In this document: positions 12,292 through 23,774 of the stretch, one piece after another | Position numbering within the stretch: position 1 is the first letter of the stretch | Layout of the letters: each line of letters begins with the position of its first letter | From: Tetracladium setigerum | Lineage: Eukaryota > Ascomycota > Leotiomycetes > Helotiales | DNA: 64,000 nucleotides | Assembly: GCA_031472005.1 (NCBI GenBank) | Contig: PZJY01000008.1 | Location: forward strand, 1,984,001 to 2,048,000 | Direction: 5' to 3' | Notes under the pieces: generated by a model | What the model was told of the DNA's origin: nothing | Database searches by the model: none | What the model saw: only the letters and a program-made list of their open reading frames with translations | Made by a program: the position numbers and the translations under genes

Positions 12292-14586
12292 ATGCGCGCT
12301 GCGAATGCCTTCGCGATGGCTCCCGATCCTCAACAGGCTGAAGTTAACGCCTCTACCTCCTCGTCCAGCACTCTCCCCCATCGCATGCGCACGAAAGCCG
12401 ACCTCGAGAAGATTAAGTTAGATCAATATGTCACTCGCGATCTCCTGCACAGCGCGGCTCTCACCAAGGACCAGTCGAGCCGGAAAGACCTATATACTCG
12501 TCTCACGGGCGCGACGGCCGATTACAGAAAGCTCCGATCGGAATATCGCCAGTGGTTTCCTCCGAGTCAATTATACGGCGAGGGTTATGCTGGCTATGGA
12601 AATGGGCACACCGATGGACAGACCAAGCTCGTCTATCCAGGCGCGAAGGCAAGGTTAGGTCACAAAAAGACGCCTCGACTTCGAATAAAGCGCAAGGATT
12701 TGGCGCAGCAGGCTGACCATGTCGAGGAATTGGCACCCATACGGTTGGATGTGGATTGGGACAAGATCAAGCTTCGCGACACCTTTACATGGAATATCCA
12801 CGATCGTACAGTGCCATTGGAACTGTTTGCCGCTCAATTTGTAGAGGACCTCGGACTCACTCTCCCAACCGCGAACCCAGTCCTTGAGCAAGTCCAACTA
12901 CAGATGAAAGAACAGCTTGGAGACTACTTCCCCCACGTTTATATTGAAGAAGATGCACTGGACCCGGAGTTACCCTACTCTGCGTATAAGAACGAAGAAA
13001 TGCGCATCTTGATTCGACTGAATATAACCATCGGCCCCCATACTTTGGAAGACAAGTTTGAATGGGAGCTCAACAATCCACTCAACTCACCCGAGGAATT
13101 CGCGCAAAGTATGACGAGAGAGCTCTCGTTATCCGGGGAGTTTACGACGGCCATTGCGCATTGCATAAGGGAGCAGAGTCAATTGTTCACCAGGAGTTTA
13201 TACATTGTCGGCCATCCATTCGATGGACGACCGTTAGAAGATTCTGACTTAATATCCGCCTTTCTGCCATCACCATTGCCATCGGTTTTCCGACCACAAC
13301 AACAAGCGAAAGAGTTCGCGCCTTTGCTATACGAGGTGACGGAAGCCGACTTGGAAAAGAGCGAGGTCATATACTCTCGAGAGCAGCGACGACAGAAGCG
13401 TTCGGTGAACAGGAGAGGTGGCCCAACACTTCCAGATCTCAAGGACAGGCAACGGACGGTTAGAACATTGGTGGTTTCTTCGGTTATACCAGGTGAGGCA
13501 GAAGTGGTGGAGAAGAGCAGGTTATACAAGCATGTCGGGACAACCAGGGGCAAACGACCACTACGAGAAGGCGACCTTTCAGAATCAGAAGAAAGCGAAG
13601 ATTCCGGACCAGAATCGCCAGCCTTATTGAATCAACCAGCGGGTACAGCCAGGACCAGGAATATGCGCGGAGCAGCCACCGCTGCACAACAACGCATGGC
13701 AAATATTGGAAGATCAGAAACTCCAGAGGCTTCCGCACTTCATCATCACGAGACAAGAACGTCCGCCAGGAGATTTGGCAAGGATGCTCGTGAAGATAGT
13801 CCCGAGCAGCAGGCATCACTGATTATAAAGTTGAAGGTCGGCAAAGAAAGGCTCAAGAAATGGGCTCGTGATGTCAAATTAAACAACCGGTCAGCAAATC
13901 CTCAACAGACCCCAACCTTTGCAAGAGCACAGTCATCGCAAGGCACTCCAGTTCAAAAGTCCATGCCGCCGCCATCAACACCTGGAAGTCAAAATCCACC
14001 TTTACCGCCAACTACACCCGCTCCTCCAGGTCAAATTGGTCGTATTGATGCTCCACCTCCTCCCGGTCCAGGACAGCCACCTCATATTCCGGTAAGCCAA
14101 ATCTCTTATAATCTTCATTCGCCTTCCAGTGCTCTAGAACAGAGCTTTCTCGAGTGACACCCCTCTATCCCCATCCACAGCATTAACTTCCCTTCCACCA
14201 AAATCCAAAATCAAAAAAAAAAAAAAAACACTAACACTCAACCCCCGTAGCCCGCACCCCCAGAGTGGCTCACAGCCGGCCTTGCCGCGCTGAAAGCCCA
14301 CAACCCCAACGACAGCTTCGAAGGCATGATGCGCTACTCAGCCGTTAACTCCATCACCGAAGCGCCCTGTCCAGCACCCCAACCAGGCTCATCCTCCGAC
14401 CACGTGAAATGGATGTACCTCCCGCGCATCCGCTGTCACGATTGTCCTGGTAAACTGTACACTCCTGGCCCGGATACTACCGTGGGCAATTTTGAGGTTC
14501 ATTTGAAGAATAGGCAACATAGGGATAAGGTTATTCAGAGGATGAATGCTAGTGGTGGTAGTGGTGGTGGGACGCCTGCTGCGTGA
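12292..14586 (+). CDS. snf5: SNF5/SMARCB1 family chromatin-remodelling core subunit
   Basis: Core subunit of SWI/SNF-class ATP-dependent remodellers in the nucleus. Exons 12292-14091 and 14251-14586 give 711 residues. The SNF5 homology region is clear as two repeats: one around residues 145-215 (VPLELFAAQFVEDLGL) and one around 235-330 (LEDKFEWELNNPLNSPEEFAQSM). A charged, Ser-rich linker and a Pro-rich stretch follow. Exon 2 encodes a conserved C-terminal module with a zinc-finger-like C-x2-C (RIRCHDCPGK) and H-x5-H (HLKNRQH). The intron (14092-14250) has a long A-run before its acceptor; if retained, translation stops at 14157 and the finger is lost. A second in-frame ATG lies at 12316. Sequence alone does not separate the SWI/SNF paralogue (Snf5) from the RSC paralogue (Sfh1). 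Confidence 0.88.
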
Positions 14587-15167
14587 AAGAGAGAGGATGG
14601 AAGGGAAGAGAATCAAGAAGAGAATTGAAGAAAGAAAGAGAGAGAAAAGAGGAAAGAAAAGAAAAGAAAGGGAAATGTTTTGTAATAGGCGTGATGTGGT
14701 ACGGTTTAGTGTGGTTTGGTGTAGTTTGGTGTACTTATATCAAAGGTAAGAGAACCAAAGGGAGTGGGGGGTTTTGCTCAAAGGTGTTTTGTGGAGTTAG
14801 ATGGAGAGATATTTAGGATCGAAATGTATGAACTCTTTTTTGGTTTCTTGCTCATCCTTTTTCTATTCGCCCTTGACTTTCTCTTATCTGTACATAGGTA
14901 CGTAGTGTGCGTGCAGCCAATTGCTCGCTAGTTTGAGTAGGTTGTTCGTACCTATCTACGAAACACGCAAGATCAGATGGTTCTTTATCGACGCTTAACA
15001 ATTGCGGCAGAGCAACTACTGTACCACCTGAACGGGAGCAAAAATAATCAACTATTGTATTAATTAATTTATCAAGGTACCCCTCCCGTACTGACTAGTA
15101 AAACTTTCTGAAATTTGGAAGTAAATAATAGTAGTATACAAATATCAGATTTCATATTTACCCCTGA
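14587..15167. other. Convergent 3' intergenic region
   Basis: Between the snf5 stop and the stop of the 2EXR gene. It begins with a purine-rich GA/GAA stretch (about 14587-14670), probably snf5 3' UTR. Short inverted words of the TACCTA/TAGGTA type occur near 14893-14960. No gene seen. Confidence 0.5.
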
Positions 15168-16854
15168 TTAACCTTTCCCAAAGTGCAATCTCTTCAAGAT
15201 TTTTGACAACTTTGTCTTCATATCACTATCTTTTTCCTTCTCTTTCCCTTTTCCTCCTCCAGCAGCAGCAGTAGCATTATTATTTTCCTTCCCCTTCTCC
15301 GCATCAACATCAACATCAACATCTCCAGAACCCACTTTATCCTCTTCTTCCTCGCTTCCCCTCTTCTCCCTCCGCATCCCCTCATCCCACTCCTCCAAAT
15401 TCTCAAACTCCATCGCTCTCAACTTTGGTACAATCCATTTCCTCCTCCTTCTCCCAGCACTCTCCCCTCCTTCACCACCATTTCCACCCCCACCCGCACC
15501 CACATCCCCATGCTCACTATTAACATTATAATTAACCATCTGATACCTTCCCCTCCACCCTTCCTCCTTCCACACATCCCTCGCAATTTCCAGCTCCTCC
15601 ACCAACGATCTCGTCTCCTCATCCCACTCGCTCGCCGGTGCAAGATCCACTAATCGCGCTTCCCTTCCTACGATTCTGCTTTGTTTGTGTTGTTTGTTTA
15701 CGGCTGCGGGGATCATGCCACCGGCACCGTTAGCGATAGCGTTGATGTATGTTTCTTCGGTGTTAGTTGTTAGGAATGAGGCGAGTGCTGGGTGGTGGGT
15801 TGTAGGTTGTTGACGGGAGGAAGAAGGCAAAGAAGAAGTGGCAGTAGTAGCGTTTGCAGCATTTCCCGAAGATGGATTGACAATCAGATTATCACGCTCG
15901 ATAACGACAATCACCTCCCGCAAATTCTCAAATAACTCCAATCGGCGAACCATCTTCCTTAATGCCATCGGTCGTCCAACTATCATACGATGGGAGAGCG
16001 CAATTCTGGTAATTCGCTGGATGTCCAGACGTGTGCATCCCTCGCCTAGAATCGTGGCTGTGAAGTAGCCTAGGTTGGAATAGAATGGTGTGCCGGTGAA
16101 TTCGAAATAGAGGACGTCGCTCTCGTCGTATGGCGATGATTCTTCGTCTTCACTTCTATTTTCATCTCCATTTTCATTCTCTGCATCTTTTGATGATTTC
16201 TTCGACGCCGAGGTAATAATCGCATTGGAATGATGCGAAGGAGAAGAAGCAGAAGAAGGAGGACAATAAAAATACATCCGTCCCTCCATCTTCTCTCCAT
16301 TCCCTTTCCCCCTTCTCCATCCACCACACCCTCCTCCCCTCTGAACCCAAAACAAGGCCTATACCACCTCAAGGTCTCCGTTCTCCACTCCGCATTCACA
16401 AATAAGGATACGGGTGGTAAGGTTGGACTTCCGAATAAAAACTCGGTTTTGGCATGGATGATGTTGGTTAAGGGATTTAAGCGTGTGCGTGAGGCGATGA
16501 AATGTGGACGGGCGAGAACGAGGCGGTTTTTGAGATGGGAGGTTGATGTGTGGTGGGAGGGGAATGTGAAGTGGATTATGTGGAGGCGGAGTTCGAGGGG
16601 GAGATGGGGGAAGAGGTGGAATTGTTGGTGAGTTGTGTTTGTGGTTGTGGAATTGAGAGTGGAATTGGAAGTGTTTGGATTCGTGGGTGAGGTTGTGGTT
16701 GTGGATGTGGTTGTGGATGTGGTGAGAGCATTGAATAGAGGGCGCGATGGGAAGAGGATGGGTGACGTGGGGAAGGGCCGAACGTGGACGAGGTCGGCTG
16801 TTGTGGTGGTGTTGAAGGGTTGAAGGGCGTGATTGTTGGTTCGGAATAGGCCAT
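15168..16854 (-). CDS. 2EXR-domain protein, function unknown
   Basis: A single-exon fungal protein of about 562 residues after correction of two frame breaks. The N-terminus (MAYSEPTITPFNPS) is Ser/Pro-rich. The middle carries a 2EXR domain: FHLFPHLPLELRLHII at about 16625-16575, and FVNAEWRTETLRWY near 16395, matching the FPxLPxELRxxIW and VNxExRxExL halves of that family. A conserved YFEFTGTPFYSN stretch follows, then a Glu/Lys-rich low-complexity tail. One base is missing at 16620-16621 (TT for TTT, coding sense) and one at 16302-16304 (GGG for GGGG). With both added, 1689 nt give one open frame from ATG 16854 to TAA 15168. 2EXR proteins are abundant in Pezizomycotina and have no assigned activity. 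Confidence 0.75.
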
Positions 16855-17849
16855 TTCTTCTTATTGGGATTGATCGTGAGATATTGATCGCGAAAATTGA
16901 GATCGATGAAATGGATGGATGTAATCGAGGTAAGCTGTAAAGTCGAGTCGAGTCGCGAGGTGGAAGAGTTGTGAGAGGAATAATTGGAAGGAGATTGTTG
17001 AATAAATAGATTGCAAGCAGCCTTGACCTTGAGTGATGTCACCACAATTGAATCTATGGGTGAGCTATATATGGCACCAGGTCAATTGAGATTGAATGAT
17101 CAGACAATCGCAACTTCGTTTGGTGGAGAATAGTGAGAAAGGAGGATATTTTGAAAAAGAGGAAGGACTTTGGACGTTGTAGGTTGTAGGTTGTAGGTTG
17201 CAGCCTTGCATTGTGACCTATTTTAGTCTTGCACTTGAGGAGCTGAAGTTCGTATGCCGGTCATGACACAAATGCAGAGCTAAGCGAGAGTAGAGTCCTG
17301 ATTTGACACCATTTATGAAATTCGAATCAGCTCAGACCTCAGTACAGCTAGGCCTTGTGTGGGAAGGGCAGGCTCGCTTTCTGCTGCAAATACGTCACGA
17401 GATCCGATCATGATTCACTGTCAGCCTCATTAGATTTCACTCTCACAAATCATGCTGCCATCTCCCTCAAATCAATGAGCCATCACCACCCAGCGACATT
17501 TCGAAGGATATATAGAAGCAGAGCTATTTATTGTAGTGAGTGCATCAACTACCCTGATAGAAGTACAGTGAAGAAAATGAAGAAGCAATTCCGACCCAAA
17601 CGCCATCATATGCTATCCATCTCTTCATCCCTTCATGACCCCCCCACCCAATGCTCTCAAACTCCAGGGAAATGTATGTAATGTAGTACTAGTAGCGCGC
17701 TGCCCCAAGTTTCCCAGCCAAATGAACAATGATGAAACCGGTATGAAACAAAAAAGGTATATCCCCTAGAACGCCAGTAATTTCAAAAGCAAAAAGCGAA
17801 AGCGAAAAAAAGTAGAGGTAGAAGCGCAAACTCATCTATGTGAGGACGT
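16855..17849. other. Intergenic: 2EXR gene promoter and sgf73 3' flank
   Basis: No gene supported. A short tandem TTGTAGG motif (three copies plus a variant) lies at about 17177-17202. Short plus-strand ORFs near 17355-17680 show no domain. Confidence 0.5.
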
Positions 17850-20177
17850 CTATCGTGGGACAATAGCGCCAGAGGCTCGACGTTGTGGCATAGTGAGACT
17901 GATACCACTCGCACGTCTGGCAGCTACGTTCGCCATGCCAACACCAAGTCCAACACCGCCAGGAGTCTCGGGCTCGCCTTCAGCATCGCCGTCGCCAACT
18001 TCTTCCTTCTTAGCAATGTTGTTTGGGTGGCCAGGATGGTCAGGAGGAAGTCTTTGAGCGCCATAGCCGACGACTTCTGTGTGAAGAAAATGTAGTTAGC
18101 ATCTGTCTCGCTTGTGTGTCTGTGTAGTGCACACTTCTGAAACTTACTGAAGATATTGACGGTGAAGCCATTGGTAGCGTTGTGGAGCTGCTCGTAGAGG
18201 CGTTGCTTTTGGTAGGTTCGCTCAATTGGGACGTGAATCAAGGGTGGTACAACGGGTTGAGGGTTCCAGTTGGAGAGGCCATGCATGACCGTGGAGAGTT
18301 CTTCGTCAGAATCGATAGGACCGTTGGCTGCTTCTTCATCCTCGAGAGGTGCGTTGGCATCAATTGCGGCTTCTGGTGGATTGTTAGCAACCTGCAAAGA
18401 GGTCGAGAAGGGCTGAGGGGAGGACTTACTTTGTTGCTTGGCTTGATTCTTCTTCTGATAGGCAGTGAGGAGCATATCATATGGCAAAGAGCGGCCAGGA
18501 ACAGCACGCTTTGCGCCCATAGAGTGACTCTTGCAGGTCAGAGATCTGGCGCAAGGGACACCATCCTTCAAAACACCGCATTGCTTCTCGACATCGACCG
18601 GACCTTCATCATCGTCAGTATCTTCCATCATATCGATCCTTTCTCCTTCATCTCCCATAACATCAATCAAATCTTCCTCCATAGAAGCGACTTCGTCTCC
18701 CATGGTAACAGGTAAATCTCCCTGGTAGAATCGGTTCCCTCTCTCATAGCATCCACATCGTCATCCATCAACTTGGTAACGTCTCCGTCCGTAGAATCGT
18801 GATCGTCTCCCGTCAAATCGACAAAGCCTCCTCCCACAGGGTTGCAATTATCTTCGCCCGTCAAATCGATGACGGTGCGAGGGGGAATGTACTTCCCTTT
18901 GGAATTCCGAGCGCGTTGGCGAAGATTTGGGGTTGCTAGGTTGTGGCGGAAGAGATATAACGTGCAATGAGAGATAGCGAGTTTCAGGTGAACGCTGGAT
19001 ACCATGTTCACCTTGCGAGGGGGAAGACGCCGTACTTGATGAGAGCCTTCTGGCGGGGAAGGATGGCCCCCAAGATGATCCGTTGGATATTGTAGGCTTG
19101 AGTTTTGTAGATTTGACTCCAGACTTGCAACTTTGCAATCCATGACAAGCGAGAGGGATGTAAACAATCCCGTCGCCGGTCGTGATGGTGGTCCGAGCGT
19201 CTACGCGATACCTTTCCCCCAATCCTTGCCGAAGTCTTCACCACTCCAGACTTCACCAACCAACATCCACCACATCCAACCAGACAATAGGAGAGACAAA
19301 GAAGAAATAGAACTTACCCTTGGGTTTGACAGCCTTCGCCTTGATCTCCTCCTTCTTCTTCTTGGTCTTTGGTCCCTTCTCAGCATCGCCCTCTGCCTTG
19401 CGCTTCTTGCCCTTCTCGAGCTCGACCTTCTTGCCAGCACTCTTCTTCGCAGTCTTGATGCCAGCGACCTTCTCTCCATCATCATCCTCGCCCATGACGG
19501 TATCTCCCTCATCGTCCTTATCGTCGTTCTCAAGAGCGCGCTTCTCCTTCTCTCTAGCTTCCTTCTGCTCCTTCTTGCGTTGTGCCTTCTCCTTCTTGGC
19601 TTTGAGGCAGGCGATAACGTGGGCTTTGGCGGCAGTCTTGAGGATGCTCTTCTTGCAGTGCTTGCAGACTCGGGAATCGACGGTGTCTTCAAGTGGACGA
19701 CCTGTCGCAAAGGCATCACGGGCGTTGTCATCAAGTTGATTGACTACGGGACCTGGAGAGGCAGGAAGAGAGTTGGTGGTAGAAGGAGTCTCATTTCTCT
19801 TTTTCTTATCCTTATCTTCTGCGCGTTACAATCAGTACTTGTTATGCCAATATCGCAAATCGCATTGCGCCTGAGAGGGAGGCTTCTGCCAACATACCGT
19901 CAACGACACTTCCATCTCGCCAGTTACCGGGCTTGCTATGCTTCGGGACCGGCTTCTTCAACTTGATAGTTCCTCCACCACCACTTGCGCTCTTCTCCTT
20001 GCCATCCTTCTTTGGTTGAACCTTGATGGTGGACTCATCCTCACTTGGGGCAACGGAGGGCGAGGCCTTGATGTGCACCTGGACGGAAGTGCCAGTGTTC
20101 GAACGATTTGGAGGAACAGCAGGAGTGTTAGAGGTCGGCGTTGCCTTGGCCTTGCTGCTGCCTCCGGATGGCGCCAT
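17850..20177 (-). CDS. sgf73: SAGA complex subunit Sgf73 (ataxin-7 homologue, SCA7 domain)
   Basis: Sgf73 anchors the histone H2B deubiquitinating module to SAGA. Inferred exons: 20177-19898, 19818-19318, 18603-18430, 18372-18148, 18076-17850, joining in phase to 468 residues. Visible domains: a C-x2-C-x11-H-x3-C finger (VCKHCKKSILK...HVIAC, about 19670-19600), a Lys-rich segment, then the SCA7 domain with C-x8-C-x5-C-x2-H (CGVLKDGVPCARSLTCKSH) and the usual AVPGRSLPYDMLL after it. The C-terminus contains VVGYGAQRLPPDHPGHPNN. The second intron (19317-18604) is 714 nt, far longer than its neighbours, and holds acidic open reading that includes VIDLTGED and VDLTGDD. Whether part of it is exonic is unresolved. 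The family call is strong because finger and SCA7 domain occur in the right order. Confidence 0.85.
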
Positions 20178-21186
20178 TTTCACTACCAGGTTTTCGTTGT
20201 GCGGTAATAAAGGTGCTTTGGGAATTCAAGGTGTTGCAACTGATGAGGTTGTCGGGCACGTTGTTGCGCGACTGGGAGGCTGCTGAGTCAGCCCCCTCGA
20301 TCAACCTAAATGCGGCCGCCTTGCCTGTTTAGCAGATCGCCGACAGGGTAGTGGAATGACCGAAGTCTGCACTACTCCGTACCTTAGGTAGGAGGACTCT
20401 TCGGTCAAACTCGAGTAGTATCGCAACTAAATCACTTTAAAAAGAACGTGTCGAGTTTCGAAGGAGCATGGCAAGCTGTCTACCAAGAAGAAACTCAAAT
20501 ACAATTGCTGTACAATCTTGCAAGAAGTCACTTACTTTACTTCAGGAGGAGAGTGTTCGAGTATACACCAGAAGAGCAGCGTAGGTATCTACCAAGAGCA
20601 GAACTGATATATTAAATTGCTGTACAATATGATTGCAAATAGTGACTTCGAAAGGATGATGCAAGGTACCCATTGACCAAGAAGCAAAATGATATTATCA
20701 ATTGCTATATAATTACAAAAGCAGATTTAAGACTCACCTACTGTAGACGTCTAGGCTTCTCCAAACAAAGCGAAAGCACTGAAAGCGGGCAAACAATCAA
20801 AACACGGTTTGACGGCGTTTTATGAGATTCGAATTGTCTTCGTCATGCATCCATGAGAAAAATAGATTTAAATAGTATTATCAATATCCATATACTCCAA
20901 CGCTCCTTCCATCAGCAGAGGACGAACTCTCTCCCAAAGCAAAAGCGCCCACACACTCAAAAAATAAAACGCCAGCCAGCCCAGCCCAGCCAATCCAGTC
21001 CCAGAAACCAGAACGCGCGAGCGCAGTAGTAGGCTGCCCCAGGCACTGTAGTATATGCCCAATTCCTTAATCCTCTATCCCATTGTAGTTACGCGCACCC
21101 ATCACCATGCAATGACAATCCAGATCCATCCATCCATCAATCTCCATCCAGTCTTACACGCAAGCGGCACTTCCTCCCTCACCCAC
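20178..21186. other. Intergenic: sgf73 promoter and capping-enzyme 3' flank
   Basis: No ORF is convincing. It contains three diverged copies of a roughly 100-nt unit (listed separately). The part nearest 21186 is probably the 3' UTR of the capping-enzyme gene. Confidence 0.5.
20450..20735. repeat. Three diverged tandem units of about 100 nt
   Basis: The motif order ACCAAGA(A)-(G)CA, then AATTGCTGTACAAT, then TGCAA..AGT(G/C)ACTT recurs. Copies of AATTGCTGTACAAT stand at about 20501 and 20615, and a decayed AATTGCTATATAAT at about 20699. Spacing is about 85-115 nt. Intergenic, not coding; origin unknown. Confidence 0.6.
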
Positions 21187-22575
21187 TCACTCCCTCTTTC
21201 CCGGTCCAGGGCTTGGTCTCCCACCACCTTGCTCCTCGGCCTTCCTCTTCGCTGCTAAGGCCGCACCACCAGCGCCACCGCTCTGAGACATAGACATATG
21301 TCTCTTCTCTTGCTCCTTCTTCTCCCGCAGTTTCCACTCATGTTTGATCTTCCCCGCGGCGGCGATCAGGTCTTTCTGCGTCACGCGATCGGTAATACTT
21401 TCGATCACGCTGTAGACTGTAGAGGAGTGATTGGCCTCTTTCTTGTCGTCTCTCCAGCGCATGAATCGCCATCTTTTATGTTCATCCATGTAGCATTCGG
21501 TGATGCGGTCTTCGAGAGGGTGTTGTTCTGCCTTGAGCGACTCCCACTCACCGGGCTCGAGATGCATTGTTGCATACCAGGTCTCCGTGTTGTCGTCACT
21601 GCCGACATACATATGTAGATTACAAACTGGTTCGGCGTCGTAGTCAACATAAGCCTGCGTGATGCCCTCGGCGATGTCTTGCTCATCGGGCTGGACCTGT
21701 GGGAAATCGAGGGAGAGTCGGAAGTCGACACTGTTCTCGTTCTCTGGTTTCCATTTCAGAATATGTGGATCGGTTCCGGGTTTATAGTCGGTCATTCGAC
21801 AAGTAAAGATCAGACCGTCATTTCCATGAGGAAGACTCGGTAGGACCTGGCGGAACATCATCTCCACCCCATAGGCGAACTGTGTAGATTTCATCGAGAC
21901 CAGAAATTGCATGTAACGCTTTTCTTCCGGGTACTTTTCCAGTAATTGTTTGTAGGGCGCGTATACTCGCTCTTTGACGTATGCGAGTCGCTTGTCGAGT
22001 GTGCGGGTCATCAAATTGTTGCCATCCAACACCATGCAATCGAAGATCAGAAATTGAGGTTGTGGTTTTCCATTTTTGACCTGATCGATAACCAGTTCGC
22101 CGTCGATGAGGGTATCAGTGTGGTGGCCCTCCTCATTTTTAGGGATCGGAAAGTGCAATGAGCCTCTGTCGGGGGACATCCACCAGAAGTCATTCCTCCG
22201 ATCGATTAGATAGACGATTTCCCTTCCTTCTTCGTCGGAGGTAAGGTAGAGGAGGTAGCGCATACCATCCGATTTCTCGCAGACGTAATAACTTTGGTAG
22301 AAGATTAGTACATAGAAGAGGAACAAGCTGGGGGGAAAGAGGACGTACTCCTGGCGAGCCAACTCCTCCAAATGTCGTCTTGCGAAACTGACGGGTTGCG
22401 CGCCTGGGAAAGAAGTTTGCTTCCTGTCCATTAATCTTGCTACCTCATTTCGAAGGTTCATAAGAAGGGGGCCAGTAGCCTTTATGCCAGGCTCAGCAAT
22501 GTCTGCTATAGGGCCCTGCATTTTGTCGCTACCTCGCGATTCTGTTATGGGTGTTGAGTCGAGAGGAGCGTCCAA
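21187..22575 (-). CDS. ceg1: mRNA-capping enzyme, GTP:RNA guanylyltransferase subunit
   Basis: Transfers GMP from GTP to the 5' diphosphate end of nascent RNA polymerase II transcripts, through a covalent lysine-GMP intermediate. The nucleophile motif is plain: VCEKSDGMRYLL (motif I, KxDGxR). Further nucleotidyltransferase motifs are DGELVID (III), DGLIFTCR (IV), LKWKPENENSVDF (V) and, near the C-terminus, RFMRWRDDK (VI). Exons 22575-22349 and 22291-21187 give 443 residues, close to the yeast subunit. The 57-nt intron (22292-22348; GTACGT donor, GTACTAATC branch) is a multiple of three and has no stop, so an uninterrupted frame hides it. Splicing is supported because it produces the conserved LARQDYYVCEKSDG junction. 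The C-terminal tail is Gly/Lys-rich. Confidence 0.92.
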   Translation of the reverse strand: MDAPLDSTPITESRGSDKMQGPIADIAEPGIKATGPLLMNLRNEVARLMDRKQTSFPGAQPVSFARRHLEELARQEYVLFPPSLFLFYVLIFYQSYYVCEKSDGMRYLLYLTSDEEGREIVYLIDRRNDFWWMSPDRGSLHFPIPKNEEGHHTDTLIDGELVIDQVKNGKPQPQFLIFDCMVLDGNNLMTRTLDKRLAYVKERVYAPYKQLLEKYPEEKRYMQFLVSMKSTQFAYGVEMMFRQVLPSLPHGNDGLIFTCRMTDYKPGTDPHILKWKPENENSVDFRLSLDFPQVQPDEQDIAEGITQAYVDYDAEPVCNLHMYVGSDDNTETWYATMHLEPGEWESLKAEQHPLEDRITECYMDEHKRWRFMRWRDDKKEANHSSTVYSVIESITDRVTQKDLIAAAGKIKHEWKLREKKEQEKRHMSMSQSGGAGGAALAAKRKAEEQGGGRPSPGPGKRE

Positions 22576-23774
22576 CGAGCTCTGTCGAGGTATAGAGGGG
22601 CGCGTAAGTATGCGACGGGGTTTATGGTGAACAGAAAGATTTGGATTTAAAGCGCGATATGCTTGCAGCTGTCGCGACCATCAGGTACATTGTCAGCGGT
22701 CGGCGGTGGGTGAGGGGAGGAATTCGTCTGGAGTGTTTCTTGTTGGACAACTTCACCTACTCGACGCTGCTCAATGAAATGATCACGTGCCTGGTGCCAA
22801 TGTTTTGGAGAAAAGCTTGTCTAGAATTTTGCTTCCCTCACATCAACAGTGCGAGAATGCAAAAACCTAAATGTTTCATTTCATCGAGCTTGGTTCTTGT
22901 CATTTGTTTTTAATTCAGTAGTCCTGGATGATTAATCACTCGAAAATGTCACAGAACCTTTCCATTGCTTGCCTTTCTTCAAAGTTTCTGCCTTTTCTTC
23001 CCACCGTCAACTTGACCTGTACGAGTATCTTCAAAGGTACGATCGAATCTGCCAAAGTTACCAGTATCGTGTTAATACAAAGCCAGTGGCATGGAGTTGG
23101 CCTATAGTTTTTCTTCTCTGAATACATGTGAGAAAAGAAGATAAACGATCTGAAATGGCAAGAGATGTTGTTTCCCTGGTACATGCCAAGCATAGAGTTT
23201 CTACAAGCATAGGACAAGAGCAGCAGTATGAAGAGTTCTTATTTGGACAACTCGGTCAGAATCCGATGACTGAAATGCTGTTGGTAGACTCTGGTTGTTT
23301 GGATAACTATCTTCCTTGACAAAATGTGCATTCCAACAAACATCGAAATGTAGGCGAGCCAGATAAATCATTTGCAAATTCGCATTTGATAGACATCTTG
23401 TGATGTTCGAAAAGCTCATGATGAAGTATTCTCATTTATCGAAGCTCCTATCTTTTGCAATTCTCCGATTCGAGATTCGAACGCCATGTCGTAGCACGAA
23501 CGTGGGGTAAATGGGAATACTCGATACGCGTTTGGACGCTGACTCATCGCAGCTTTGCCAAATCCTTCAACTTTCCGTAAATCCCCGCATAATAAGCAAC
23601 GGAATCTGATATAAGGAGCACAAAAGCTTCCAGCAAACTGAAATCTCTCCATACTCAATATCAAGAACTTTCATAAACAGTAACAACATTTTTAAGGACG
23701 TTACGTTGACTTCAAAAAAAGGGTCAAGTCCTCGCATCCAACGCCATCATCGCCCCGAAGCCCGGAACATCAAC
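22576..23774. other. Divergent intergenic region
   Basis: Holds the promoters of the capping-enzyme gene (-) and the small membrane protein gene (+). Sequence is ordinary and moderately AT-rich. The longest open frames (about 90 codons) have no domain or splice-linked extension. Confidence 0.5.
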
